Assembly: GCA_948664205.1 (NCBI GenBank)
Contig: CAPNDH010000027.1
Span: forward strand, 1-18,288
Reading direction: 5' to 3'
DNA length: 18,288 nucleotides
Origin: an uncultured Clostridia bacterium
GTDB lineage: Bacteria; Bacillota; Clostridia; TANB77; CAG-508
Below the pieces are notes generated by a model. That model did no database searches, had not been told where the DNA came from, and saw nothing but the letters and a program-made list of their open reading frames with translations. Within the stretch, counting starts at the first letter, position 1, and every line of letters begins with the position of its first letter. The position numbers and the translations under genes were made by a program. Of this stretch, positions 7,150 through 13,649 are shown in pieces.

Positions 7150-7857
7150 ATGAAGGCACGTATTCATTCATTTGAAAGTTTAGGAGCAGTTGATGGCCCT
7201 GGAGTTCGCTTTGTTATTTTTATGCAAGGCTGTTCTTTAAAGTGTAAATATTGTCAAAATAGGGACACTTGGGATATTCATGGTGGTGCAGAATATTCAG
7301 TAGATGAAATATTAGAAAAAATTTTAAGATATAAAAATTATTTTGGCTCTACTGGTGGGGTTACTGTTAGTGGTGGCGAACCTCTACTTCAAGCTAAGTT
7401 TTTAATAGAATTATTCACAAAATTAAAAGAGCATCATATCCATACTTGTATTGATACTTCTGGCTCTTCTGATTTAACTTGTGATATAAAAAAATTAATA
7501 GATTTAACAGATTTATTTTTACTAGATATTAAATGTATAAATGATGAAAAATGTATAGAACTAACTGGTGTTTCAAATAAAAAAGAACTTGAATTTGCAA
7601 AATATTTAAGTGATAACAACAAGCCTCTATGGATTAGGCAAGTTTTAGTACCTGGAATTACTGATGACGAGCAAGATTTACTTAAACTTAAAGATTTTAT
7701 TTCTAGTTTAAAAACAGTAGAAAAAGTAGAAGTTCTTCCTTACCATGATTTAGGTAAGTTTAAGTGGGAACAACTTGGACATGAGTATCCTTTAGAAAAA
7801 TATAAAACTGCAAGCAGTGAAGATGTAAAAATAGCTAAGGAAATATTAGGAATATAG
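7150..7857 (+). CDS. pflA: Pyruvate formate-lyase activating enzyme (radical SAM)
   Basis: 235 aa, full length for PflA (E. coli 246). It uses S-adenosylmethionine and a [4Fe-4S] cluster to abstract hydrogen from the PflB glycine and create the catalytic radical. The cluster cysteines are Cys28, Cys32 and Cys35 in GCSLKCKYC (CxxxCxxC). GVTVSGGEPLLQ near residues 70-81 is the SAM-binding GGE motif, and LLDIKCIND and WIRQVLVPGITDD are typical of the family. The N-terminal SFESLGAVDGPGVRFV is diagnostic of PflA rather than other glycyl-radical activases. AGGAGG at 7139-7144 is 5 bases before the ATG. Transcription probably starts from its own promoter, because two minus-strand genes and a strong terminator lie between it and pflB. 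Its substrate is almost certainly the PflB encoded upstream. Confidence 0.97.
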   Translation: MKARIHSFESLGAVDGPGVRFVIFMQGCSLKCKYCQNRDTWDIHGGAEYSVDEILEKILRYKNYFGSTGGVTVSGGEPLLQAKFLIELFTKLKEHHIHTCIDTSGSSDLTCDIKKLIDLTDLFLLDIKCINDEKCIELTGVSNKKELEFAKYLSDNNKPLWIRQVLVPGITDDEQDLLKLKDFISSLKTVEKVEVLPYHDLGKFKWEQLGHEYPLEKYKTASSEDVKIAKEILGI

Positions 7858-7896
7858 AAAAAATAACTGGTCACAAATTGCGACCAGTTATTTTTT
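7858..7896. terminator. Bidirectional terminator between pflA and the metal permease
   Basis: A 15-bp stem (7858-7872 with 7882-7896) with a 9-base loop. The core is TAACTGGTC/GACCAGTTA, flanked by A6 on the left and T7 on the right. It directly follows the pflA TAG and ends 4 bases before the stop of the convergent permease gene. Confidence 0.88.
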
Positions 7897-7900
7897 TCTA

Positions 7901-8773
7901 TTATAAAATTATATCTATTACTATTCCACAAACTACTCCAATGGCATATAATAACCCTAATATTTTCAAATTCTCTTTCACATTTTTATTTACTCTAAAT
8001 AATATTAAAATTCCTATTCCTGAACCTACTAGTAGTCCTCCTATCATTGAACCTATGCTTATTACATTTTCTAAGTATAATTGTGTTAATATTACAGAAC
8101 CTGCACAGTTTGGAATTAGCCCTACTATTCCTGCTATTATTGGTCCTATTATAGGCATATTTAATATTAAATTTGATAGGTTTTCTTCTCCAATAAAATG
8201 TATTAATATATTTAGTATAAATGTTATTATTATTATAAATAGAAATATATTTAGTGTATGTGTTATTGAAGATTTTAATATTCCACCTTCTTCACAATGG
8301 CAATGCTCATGCTCACATATATGACCTATTTCTTCTTCAATTGCTTCTGCTCTATTTTCTACTGGTTTTTTCTTTTTATTTATAGCTTGTCCTATGAAAT
8401 CTATACCAAAACCTGCTATAATTCCTATAATTAGTTTTATTACAAGTATTTTCATTATCAATTCTATACTAGCATTTTCAGAAATTAGCACTGGAAGCAT
8501 TTCATCTGATGTTGATAAGAATATTGCTATTAATGTTCCTAATGTAATTACTCTTCCAGCATATAAGTTACTTGCAGCAGCTGAAAAACCACATTGTGGG
8601 AATACACCTAAAGTAGCACCCCATAGTGGGCCTAATTTGCCTGATTTTTGTATTATATTCTTTGTTTTTTTCTCTGTTTTGTGTTCTAAATATTCCATTA
8701 TTAAGTATGTAATAAATAGAAATGGAAGTAGGCGCACTCCGTCTATTAGGGTATCTTTTACTATTTCTAACAT
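7901..8773 (-). CDS. Putative heavy-metal efflux permease (ArsP_2 / PF11449-type)
   Basis: 290 aa polytopic membrane protein. It has two related halves, each with a conserved Pro-Xaa-Cys signature: FPQCGFSAAASNLYAGRVIT (residues ~58-77) and LIPNCAGSVILTQLY (~219-233), with LSTSDEMLPVLI between. This is the pattern of the 'putative 10TM heavy-metal exporter' family, annotated elsewhere as arsenic efflux protein or putative manganese transporter. Between the halves is a soluble loop with HICEHEHCHC (151-160), a likely metal-binding stretch. The length is normal. The ribosome site is weak (GAAAGCGAG). A promoter lies about 96 bases upstream. Substrate is uncertain: arsenite, organoarsenical or divalent metal. 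No arsR or other ars gene is nearby. Confidence 0.8.
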   Translation of the reverse strand: MLEIVKDTLIDGVRLLPFLFITYLIMEYLEHKTEKKTKNIIQKSGKLGPLWGATLGVFPQCGFSAAASNLYAGRVITLGTLIAIFLSTSDEMLPVLISENASIELIMKILVIKLIIGIIAGFGIDFIGQAINKKKKPVENRAEAIEEEIGHICEHEHCHCEEGGILKSSITHTLNIFLFIIIITFILNILIHFIGEENLSNLILNMPIIGPIIAGIVGLIPNCAGSVILTQLYLENVISIGSMIGGLLVGSGIGILILFRVNKNVKENLKILGLLYAIGVVCGIVIDIIL

Positions 8774-8798
8774 TTTTGTTTCTCGCTTTCTTTAAATA

Positions 8799-8828
8799 GA
8801 AGTTGGAGGTTGGAAGTTGGAGGTTGGA
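8799..8828. repeat. Tandem heptamer GARGTTG x4
   Basis: GAAGTTG GAGGTTG is repeated twice in a row (8799-8812 and 8813-8826), followed by GA of a fifth unit. It lies in the leader of the permease gene, 26 bases from its start codon. On the transcript it reads as CAACYTC repeats. Confidence 0.8.
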
Positions 8829-8868
8829 CACCCTAACTTTAATCTCTCTTCTTTTTGATTTATTGTTT

Positions 8869-8897
8869 ATTTTACTATATTTGTATATATTTTTCAA
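8869..8897 (-). promoter_or_regulatory. Promoter of the metal permease gene
   Basis: On the minus strand TTGAAA (8897-8892) and TAAAAT (8874-8869) with a 17-base spacer. The leader of about 90 nt includes the heptamer repeat. Confidence 0.6.
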
Positions 8898-8940
8898 CTA
8901 TTTTTAGTTTTTTAAAAAGTTTAATTATTTTAAAATAAAG

Positions 8941-8970
8941 AATATTCTACCAATTTAGTGGTAAAATATT
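8941..8970 (-). terminator. Probable terminator hairpin behind the 476-aa gene
   Basis: 8941-8952 pairs with 8959-8970 at 11 of 12 positions, loop ATTTAG; on the minus strand it is followed by CTTTATTTT. It is the second of two consecutive hairpins after the gene's stop. Confidence 0.5.
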
Positions 8971-8983
8971 TCTAATTTTTGTC

Positions 8984-9024
8984 AAATGTGGTGGGTTAGG
9001 TATTGTTCCTATCCCACGACATTT
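8984..9024. repeat. Long imperfect hairpin (17-base arms)
   Basis: Arms 8984-9000 and 9008-9024 pair at 15 of 17 positions around a 7-base loop; the core GTGGG/CCCAC is GC-rich for this region. It begins 4 bases past the stop of the 476-aa gene. There is no U-tract directly after it on the minus strand, so it may stabilise the 3' end or be a degenerate repeat element rather than a classical terminator. Confidence 0.6.
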
Positions 9025-9028
9025 ATAA

Positions 9029-10459
9029 TTATAAACTAAAAAATTCTTCTGACACGCTACTTTCTACTTTATTTTTATTAGTTACTGTTTGTGTTTCTTG
9101 CTTCAATATATTATTTTGCTTTTCTAAATCTAATGCTTGTACTAAATTATAAAATTCTTTTAATAAGTCTCCTTTTATTTGGCTTTCATCTTCTACTACT
9201 GGTATTTGTATATGCATATAGTTATCTACTTCTTCTGGATATGCTGTTATATTTGCTTTTTGGTAATGTTTAAGTAGTCTTCTTGCTGTTAATAATTGTC
9301 TTTCTGTTTTTATTTCACTAATTAAGTCTTGTTTTCTAAACATTTTCATGAAATTTTCATATGCTTTTTGATAGTCTTCTGGGTACTTTTCTCTTTTTTC
9401 TTTTCCCCACATATCCTTTTTCCATTCTTTAAATTCTTTTAGTAAATACTTATTTCTTTTTCTGTGATATTCATGGTCTAGCACATACATACTTGGTATT
9501 TCTATGTTAGTTATTCCTTCTCTATGTAAAAGATTTATAAATATACTTAAAGCTATGACATTTTTTGGTTCTACTTTTTCAGTATCTTCTTGTGGTATAC
9601 CTTTATTTACTTTATATTTTTGTCTATCTATTTTTTTCTTTAAATTTTCTTCATCTGAACTATCTGTTTTATTTTGAATTGAGCCTATACTACATATTTT
9701 TTTACCATCTTTTTCATATATTCCATATCGTATTACTGGTAGTGTATAATGTGGTCTATTCCAAAGTTCTTTATTATTGTAATGTTCTTTATCATAAATG
9801 GTTATTTCCATTTGTCTAAAGTTTTCATCCCAGGTTCTGGCTATTCCATTTTTTATAGTGATTATATGGTTATTTAAACATTCTAGTTGTCCTAAATATG
9901 TTTCTTCATCATATTTTTCAAAAGTTGTATCCTTCATCATTTCTGCTTGCTTTTTCAAGAATTCTTCTGGATTATTAAAGTCTTGTGGTGTAGCACGTAA
10001 CCAAATTAATTCAAAGAAGTTATTCTTTTCCCACCTATTAAAGCCTGTAGAGTCTTTTCTTCTTTGGAAATATAGTTCTATGTGTCTTTCATATGCTTGC
10101 CTTAGATATTCAAAGAATTTTTTATAGTCTTTTACTACAATTACTGGTTGTTCACTATTTTCATTTGTTTTTTGTTTTATTTTTTGTAGCAATTTTTCAT
10201 ATTTTGCTTGTATTTCTTCTCTATAATCACTATCTTTAAAACTATCTACATATTGTTTTATTATATTTTCTATAAATTCTATTGCTTCTTTTTCTCTAAA
10301 ATCAAACTTGAAATTTGGTATTTCGTCGCTAGATAGTATATTTTTTAAATTATCTATTACAAATTCTCTTGATACATTTTCAAATGTTGGTAACCAACAG
10401 TCTGCTATTGTTCTGTTATTTGGTAGTTTCACTTTTTTCTCCTTTTTAAAAGCCCACAT
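9029..10459 (-). CDS. Conserved hypothetical protein, probably co-transcribed with SSB
   Basis: 476 aa, soluble, highly charged, no signal peptide or membrane segment. I do not recognise a domain. Visible features are helical Lys/Glu-rich segments (~90-135), a central region rich in aromatic residues (FFELIWLRATPQDFNN; TLPVIRYGIYEKDGKKICSIGSIQ), a conserved-looking stretch IALSIFINLLHREGITNIEIPSMYVLDHEYHRKR quoted here only by its ends (IALSIF to DHEYHRKR, ~303-336), and a Gln/Asn/Ser-rich tail. The start is uncertain: ATG at 10459 has only a weak site, whereas GTG at 10432 has AAGGAG 6 bases upstream and would give 467 aa. It lies 47 bases after the double-OB SSB gene with no terminator between, so a role with single-stranded DNA is possible but unproven. 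No CGG codon occurs in frame. Confidence 0.65.
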   Translation of the reverse strand: MWAFKKEKKVKLPNNRTIADCWLPTFENVSREFVIDNLKNILSSDEIPNFKFDFREKEAIEFIENIIKQYVDSFKDSDYREEIQAKYEKLLQKIKQKTNENSEQPVIVVKDYKKFFEYLRQAYERHIELYFQRRKDSTGFNRWEKNNFFELIWLRATPQDFNNPEEFLKKQAEMMKDTTFEKYDEETYLGQLECLNNHIITIKNGIARTWDENFRQMEITIYDKEHYNNKELWNRPHYTLPVIRYGIYEKDGKKICSIGSIQNKTDSSDEENLKKKIDRQKYKVNKGIPQEDTEKVEPKNVIALSIFINLLHREGITNIEIPSMYVLDHEYHRKRNKYLLKEFKEWKKDMWGKEKREKYPEDYQKAYENFMKMFRKQDLISEIKTERQLLTARRLLKHYQKANITAYPEEVDNYMHIQIPVVEDESQIKGDLLKEFYNLVQALDLEKQNNILKQETQTVTNKNKVESSVSEEFFSL

Positions 10460-10506
10460 ACCAACCTAGGTGTTAGCACATGGACCTTTTTATTTATGTG
10501 TTTTAA

Positions 10507-11205
10507 TTATATAGCTTCTTTATTTTCTTGTAGTTCTTCTACTTCACTTGTGTTTCCTGCTTGGTCTATTACTTCTAAGCTTGCTATTGATACTTCGTAA
10601 GCTACTTTTATTTCGCTACTTCCATCTTCATATTTTTTCTCGTATTGTCTTGATTGAACTCTTCCTACTATTCTTACTTCTGTTCCTACTGGTACGTTTT
10701 CACAAAATCTTGCATTTCTTCCCCATGCTATACATGGAATATAGTCTGATTTATTATATGCTCTGTTTACTGCTAGTAATAAATCTGCTATTTCTCTACC
10801 AAATGGTGTTTTCCTATATATTGGTTTTTTACAAATATAACCTGTTAATGTGACTTCATTTGATACGTTTTCTTTGCTTGGTTTGAATTCTTCATCTTCC
10901 TCGTTTGCAAATTTTATTTCTTTTGCAAAAACTGTAAGAACTAATTTATTTCTTTCATTTTCATAACTATTGTATGATCTGAATTGTCCTTCTATTATTA
11001 CATTTTTTCCTATATCTAAACTTTCTTCTATTAATAGTCTTTCAGATATTGTTATAGGTATAATATCCGCATTTCCACTTAAACGTGGTACACTTAAATC
11101 AAATATGTAAAATTTCTCTCCATAAATTTCATGACTAAATCTTTTATCGCTTGTTACTTTTCCAACTAATACTAGTTGATTATTCTCTGAATAATTTGTA
11201 TCCAA
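10507..11205 (-). CDS. Single-stranded DNA-binding-type protein with two OB folds
   Basis: 232 aa. Residues about 9-105 (QLVLVGKVTSDKRFSHEIYG, then FYIFDLSVPRLSGNADIIPI) and about 117-215 (NEVTLTGYICKKPIYRKTPF, then IADLLLAVNRAYNKSDYIPC) each look like an SSB/PriB OB fold. The second has the canonical IACL-type strand and GTEVRIVGRVQSRQYEKK. The start is TTG (11203-11205), chosen because AGGAGG sits 8 bases before it and no ATG fits. The C-terminal tail is acidic (EVEELQENKEAI) but lacks the DDDIPF-type tip of housekeeping SSB, so this is an accessory SSB-like protein, common in Clostridia, rather than the replication SSB. It is the first gene of a likely two-gene unit with the 476-aa protein. 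Confidence 0.85.
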   Translation of the reverse strand: MDTNYSENNQLVLVGKVTSDKRFSHEIYGEKFYIFDLSVPRLSGNADIIPITISERLLIEESLDIGKNVIIEGQFRSYNSYENERNKLVLTVFAKEIKFANEEDEEFKPSKENVSNEVTLTGYICKKPIYRKTPFGREIADLLLAVNRAYNKSDYIPCIAWGRNARFCENVPVGTEVRIVGRVQSRQYEKKYEDGSSEIKVAYEVSIASLEVIDQAGNTSEVEELQENKEAI

Positions 11206-11292
11206 CTTATTTTCCTCCTCTTACTTTTGTTCCTCTCTTTGTATTTTATTCATATTGTTCCTCTTTTAGAATATTTTTCCTTTACAAATTCT

Positions 11293-11321
11293 ATTATACT
11301 ACGTTTTTTTAATTTTGTCTA
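11293..11321 (-). promoter_or_regulatory. Promoter of the SSB-like gene
   Basis: On the minus strand TAGACA (11321-11316) and TATAAT (11298-11293) with a 17-base spacer, about 80 bases of leader to the TTG start. Confidence 0.7.
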
Positions 11322-11391
11322 CATAAAAAGTTAAATTTGTTTATTTTATTTTTCTTTTATGTTATAACAAATAGTATTTTACATTAAAGGA

Positions 11392-11413
11392 GTCGCCAGA
11401 GATGTCGCCCCCC
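11392..11413. repeat. GC-rich direct repeat GTCGCC with C6 tract
   Basis: GTCGCC occurs at 11392-11397 and 11404-11409 and runs into six C bases that reach the stop codon of the minus-strand gene. It is the most GC-rich spot of the surrounding intergenic DNA. AGAGATGT (11398-11405) can also pair with ACATTTCT just inside the gene, giving a weak hairpin at the transcript end. Confidence 0.5.
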
Positions 11414-11892
11414 TACATTTCTATACCATATATTAATAAAATACAAGCCACTGCCATAATGCTTTCTGCATCCTCGCTATTTTTAACCTTTATCTCTTGT
11501 GGTTCAATAACCTTCCCTCCTATACTTTCAATTTCCTTTTCAACACAAATTAAAACTCCATCATCTGTAACAGAAGAAGCAGTAACTAAAGCTTTTGAGT
11601 TAAAACCAAAAGTAAATATTTTTAAATCATATTCTTTAAACATTTCTATATTTTTTATTCTATCTGTATTAATTACTAAATAGTTAGTATTTACTAACAT
11701 TTTTTTTAGCATTTCCATGTTTTTGAACTTTCTATCTATTATTATAGTTTCGAATTTTATATTTTTAATATTTTCAATACTTTTTTCTTTTATAAATAAA
11801 ACTGAGCTTTCTCTTAGTTTTAACTTTTCTACAATTTCTCTTCTTATAAAGTTTTCATTATTCTCATCTGCAATAACCCCTATAAATGGCAT
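11413..11892 (-). CDS. Conserved hypothetical protein (possible Mur-ligase-like fragment fold)
   Basis: 159 aa, soluble. It opens MPFIGVIADENNENFIRREI. It contains a conserved-looking core YLVINTDRIKNIEMF / LKIFTFGFNSKALVTASSVT (~92-128) and ends with an Ile/Ala-rich helix (SIMAVACILLIYGIEM). The order NTD..., then TFGFNSKA..., then a helical end resembles single-domain Clostridia proteins of unknown function and, faintly, the nucleotide-binding part of Mur ligases. A P-loop is not visible, so ATP binding is not supported. AAGGAG is 9 bases before the ATG. It stands alone, between the DUF3841 terminator and the SSB promoter. Confidence 0.6.
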   Translation of the reverse strand: MPFIGVIADENNENFIRREIVEKLKLRESSVLFIKEKSIENIKNIKFETIIIDRKFKNMEMLKKMLVNTNYLVINTDRIKNIEMFKEYDLKIFTFGFNSKALVTASSVTDDGVLICVEKEIESIGGKVIEPQEIKVKNSEDAESIMAVACILLIYGIEM

Positions 11893-11977
11893 AATTTCAT
11901 TCTCCTTTTATCCATATATTGCTATTATTGACATATTTAATTTTTATTATTCATTTTAATAATTTTCTATTTAGAAA

Positions 11978-12008
11978 AAGCACTCTAGGAAATCTCCTAG
12001 AAGTGCTT
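11978..12008 (-). terminator. Terminator of the DUF3841 gene
   Basis: The arms AAGCACTCTAGGA (11978-11990) and 11995-12008 pair as CTAGGA/TCCTAG plus AAGCACT/AGTGCTT with one bulged A and a 4-base loop. The minus strand continues TTTTC after the stem. On the plus strand it is followed by TTATTTTTTT, so it may also work in the other direction. Confidence 0.8.
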
Positions 12009-12013
12009 AAAAA

Positions 12014-12595
12014 TTATTTTTTTAAAATCCAAGTTCTTTTAATTTGTGACACTTTAAGTTCCCAAAAAGTGGCTTGAACATATGGGGTATCAACATCAGG
12101 TAGACAAATTATATTTTCCCAGCTTTTTTCTTTATATGATATTTTTTCTTCTGGAGATAAGCTATTAAAGTATTTGTCTTCATTTTCTACTTCCATGTAC
12201 CATTGTTCATCTGAAATATTTACCATGTTGTTTGCTTTATAATAGATATTGTCGTTAAGTACTGAATGCCAGAATTCTTCATTTGTAAGTAAAACTTCAC
12301 TATCTGAAATTTCAACTTCCAATAAAACTGATTTTTCGTTTACTCTTACATCTCGATGTCGCATATCTGGGCGTTTATTTTTCCCTTCATATATATACCA
12401 AGCCCATACTGGATATTCTATGCCATTTGGTGGATTTCCAATTCTTTTTTTCATTTGTTTAGAAATCCAATCATATGCATTTGCAAATCCACCCCATTCT
12501 TGTATGAATTCACTTTTTTTAGGGTCGCACCTATAAACGCCTTCTTTTTGCATTAATTCGTACACACAATAAGGTTGAACAGTCCATAATTTCAT
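12014..12595 (-). CDS. DUF3841 family protein
   Basis: 193 aa from ATG 12595. The opening MKLWTVQPYCVYELMQKEGVYRCD and the segment IEYPVWAWYIYEGKNKRPDM, followed by VLLEVEISDSEVLL, match the DUF3841 pattern. The protein is soluble and rich in Trp and Tyr; its biochemical role is unknown. The frame stays open for 16 more codons to an ATG at 12643, but that codon abuts the -10 box of a consensus promoter and would precede the transcription start. The ATG at 12595 has AAGGG 8 bases upstream, so it is taken as the start. Single-gene unit: own promoter and own terminator. Confidence 0.8.
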   Translation of the reverse strand: MKLWTVQPYCVYELMQKEGVYRCDPKKSEFIQEWGGFANAYDWISKQMKKRIGNPPNGIEYPVWAWYIYEGKNKRPDMRHRDVRVNEKSVLLEVEISDSEVLLTNEEFWHSVLNDNIYYKANNMVNISDEQWYMEVENEDKYFNSLSPEEKISYKEKSWENIICLPDVDTPYVQATFWELKVSQIKRTWILKK

Positions 12596-12643
12596 AGAGT
12601 TTTCCCTTCTTGTAATAATTTTTAATACGTATTTACCATGCAT

Positions 12644-12672
12644 ATTATACCACTTTTCTTGTTTTATGTAAA
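12644..12672 (-). promoter_or_regulatory. Promoter of the DUF3841 gene
   Basis: On the minus strand TTTACA (12672-12667) and TATAAT (12649-12644) with a 17-base spacer. Transcription should begin near 12636, which excludes the longer reading frame starting at 12643. Confidence 0.75.
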
Positions 12673-12699
12673 TACCTAGAATAATATTTATTTCTTTTT

Positions 12700-13477
12700 T
12701 TAATTTTCTTGCTTTTGCAACCTTTGTGTTCCATTCACATCTATATAGTAATTTTCTTTATAAATTAATTCTGAAACTGTTACTACTTTGAAGCCTTTAT
12801 TTTCTATATTAGTTAACAACATATCTAGGCTATCTGCTGTATGCTTTGTTCCATTATGACTTAGTATAATACTTCCTGAGGCTAATTTACTTTCTAGTCT
12901 TTTCCACATTTCTTCGCCTGTTAAGCCTGAGTAATCTAATGTATCTAAATTCCATTGTATAGTATTGTGATTTTGAGATTTTGCTGCATTTATAACTGTG
13001 TCATTATATTCTCCATATGGTCCTCTATAAAGTGTTGTTTTTTTACCAGTTATACTTTCTATTTTTTCACTACAATTTAATATCTGCTCTCTATTTTTCT
13101 CTAAACTTAAATTATTTACATGTGGGTGTGTATCTGAATGATTACCGTATTTCATGTCCCGCTTCATGTACTTTTTTTACAGCATCTGGGTATTTTTTAA
13201 CGAAGTCTCCTACCATAAAAAATGTGATTTTACAGTTATGTTTAGAAAGTGTTTCTAATATTTTGTCAATATCATCAGCTTCCCATGCACAGTTCATAGT
13301 AAAAGCAACTTTCTTTTCGTCAGTAGCTACATTATAAATTGGTAATTCTTTTGTAGAAGCTGCTGTTTCTACTGCATCTTTTGTAGTTACGCTAAATGCT
13401 ATTCCAAAAAGTATTACTACTGTACTTAATAAAATTATGTATGAATTTATTTTTTCTTTATTAAAAACTATAAACAT
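12700..13477 (-). CDS. Polysaccharide deacetylase (NodB/CE4), membrane-anchored, read through a +1 shift
   Basis: Restored length 258 aa. An N-terminal signal anchor (residues ~12-30, YIILLSTVVILFGIAFSVT) places the enzyme outside the membrane. The CE4 domain follows: motif 1 region AFTMNCAWEADD, then ITFFMVGDF, motif 2 HSDTH, motif 3 RGPYGEYND, motif 4 QWNLDTLDY and motif 5 IILSHNG. It resembles sporulation-type peptidoglycan deacetylases (PdaA/PdaB relatives). In the zero frame the first part ends HEAGHEI-CGG-TAA. Skipping C13147 gives GHEIGNHSDTHPH, the exact family consensus, and continues to 12700. Motif 1 has TMNC where TFDD or TFDA is usual, so the catalytic aspartate appears to be Asn. 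AGGAGG lies 7 bases before the ATG. Shift, pseudogene or read error are the alternatives; the repeated context favours a shift. Confidence 0.82.
13144..13147 (-). other. +1 frameshift site CGGT (site 3, deacetylase gene)
   Basis: Minus-strand zero frame reads GAA ATA CGG TAA, so a stop directly follows CGG (codon 111). +1 reads ATA (C) GGT AAT CAT and yields HEIGNHS. The glycine is nearly invariant in this motif. The layout recalls the RF2 site, where a stop sits next to the slip, but the slippery codon differs. Confidence 0.75.
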
Positions 13478-13488
13478 AAAAATTCCTC

Positions 13489-13523
13489 CTAATATAAGCT
13501 AATTCATTTTATGCTTATATTAG
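13489..13523. repeat. Leader hairpin touching the deacetylase ribosome site
   Basis: CTAATATAAGC (13489-13499) and GCTTATATTAG (13513-13523) form an 11-bp stem with a 13-base loop. On the minus-strand mRNA the 3' arm ends in the first bases of AGGAGG, so the structure could modulate ribosome access or be an operator. Confidence 0.5.
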
Positions 13524-13649
13524 AAGGTTTATTCTTTATTTTTCTAATAAAAATCTGTATCATTTTTCTATATATAGTAGTTTGCTTTCTGTTAGTCCAT
13601 CTACATACTCTACATAATTTAATGTTTCTTTAATTATATTTTACTAAAT

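Noticed and set aside
8799..8828. CRISPR array
   Set aside because: The heptamers are directly contiguous with no spacers, and no cas gene is present.
8568..8897. Minus-strand 109-aa frame across the permease start
   Set aside because: It spans the permease promoter and repeat, and overlaps the permease gene in another frame without recognisable protein features.
11402..11683. Plus-strand reading frame with AAAGGAG upstream, opposite the hypothetical gene 11413-11892
   Set aside because: It is antisense to a well-formed gene with its own ribosome site, and its translation is low-complexity hydrophobic, as expected of a shadow frame.
12596..12643. Longer start of the DUF3841 protein at 12643
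   Set aside because: The ATG sits at the -10 box of a consensus promoter and so precedes the transcript; the ATG at 12595 has a proper ribosome site and the family-type N-terminus.
1078..13147. CGG as a completely unassigned codon in this genome
   Set aside because: Three in-frame CGG codons (3191-3193, 2624-2626, 5993-5995) appear to be read through normally, so a blanket loss of CGG decoding is not supported; the following U seems relevant.
1078..13147. Classical P-site slippage with re-pairing at the three shift sites
   Set aside because: The preceding codons AAA, TGC and ATA cannot re-pair in the +1 frame (AAC, GCC, TAC), no shared upstream Shine-Dalgarno or downstream structure was found, and the only common element is CGGT.
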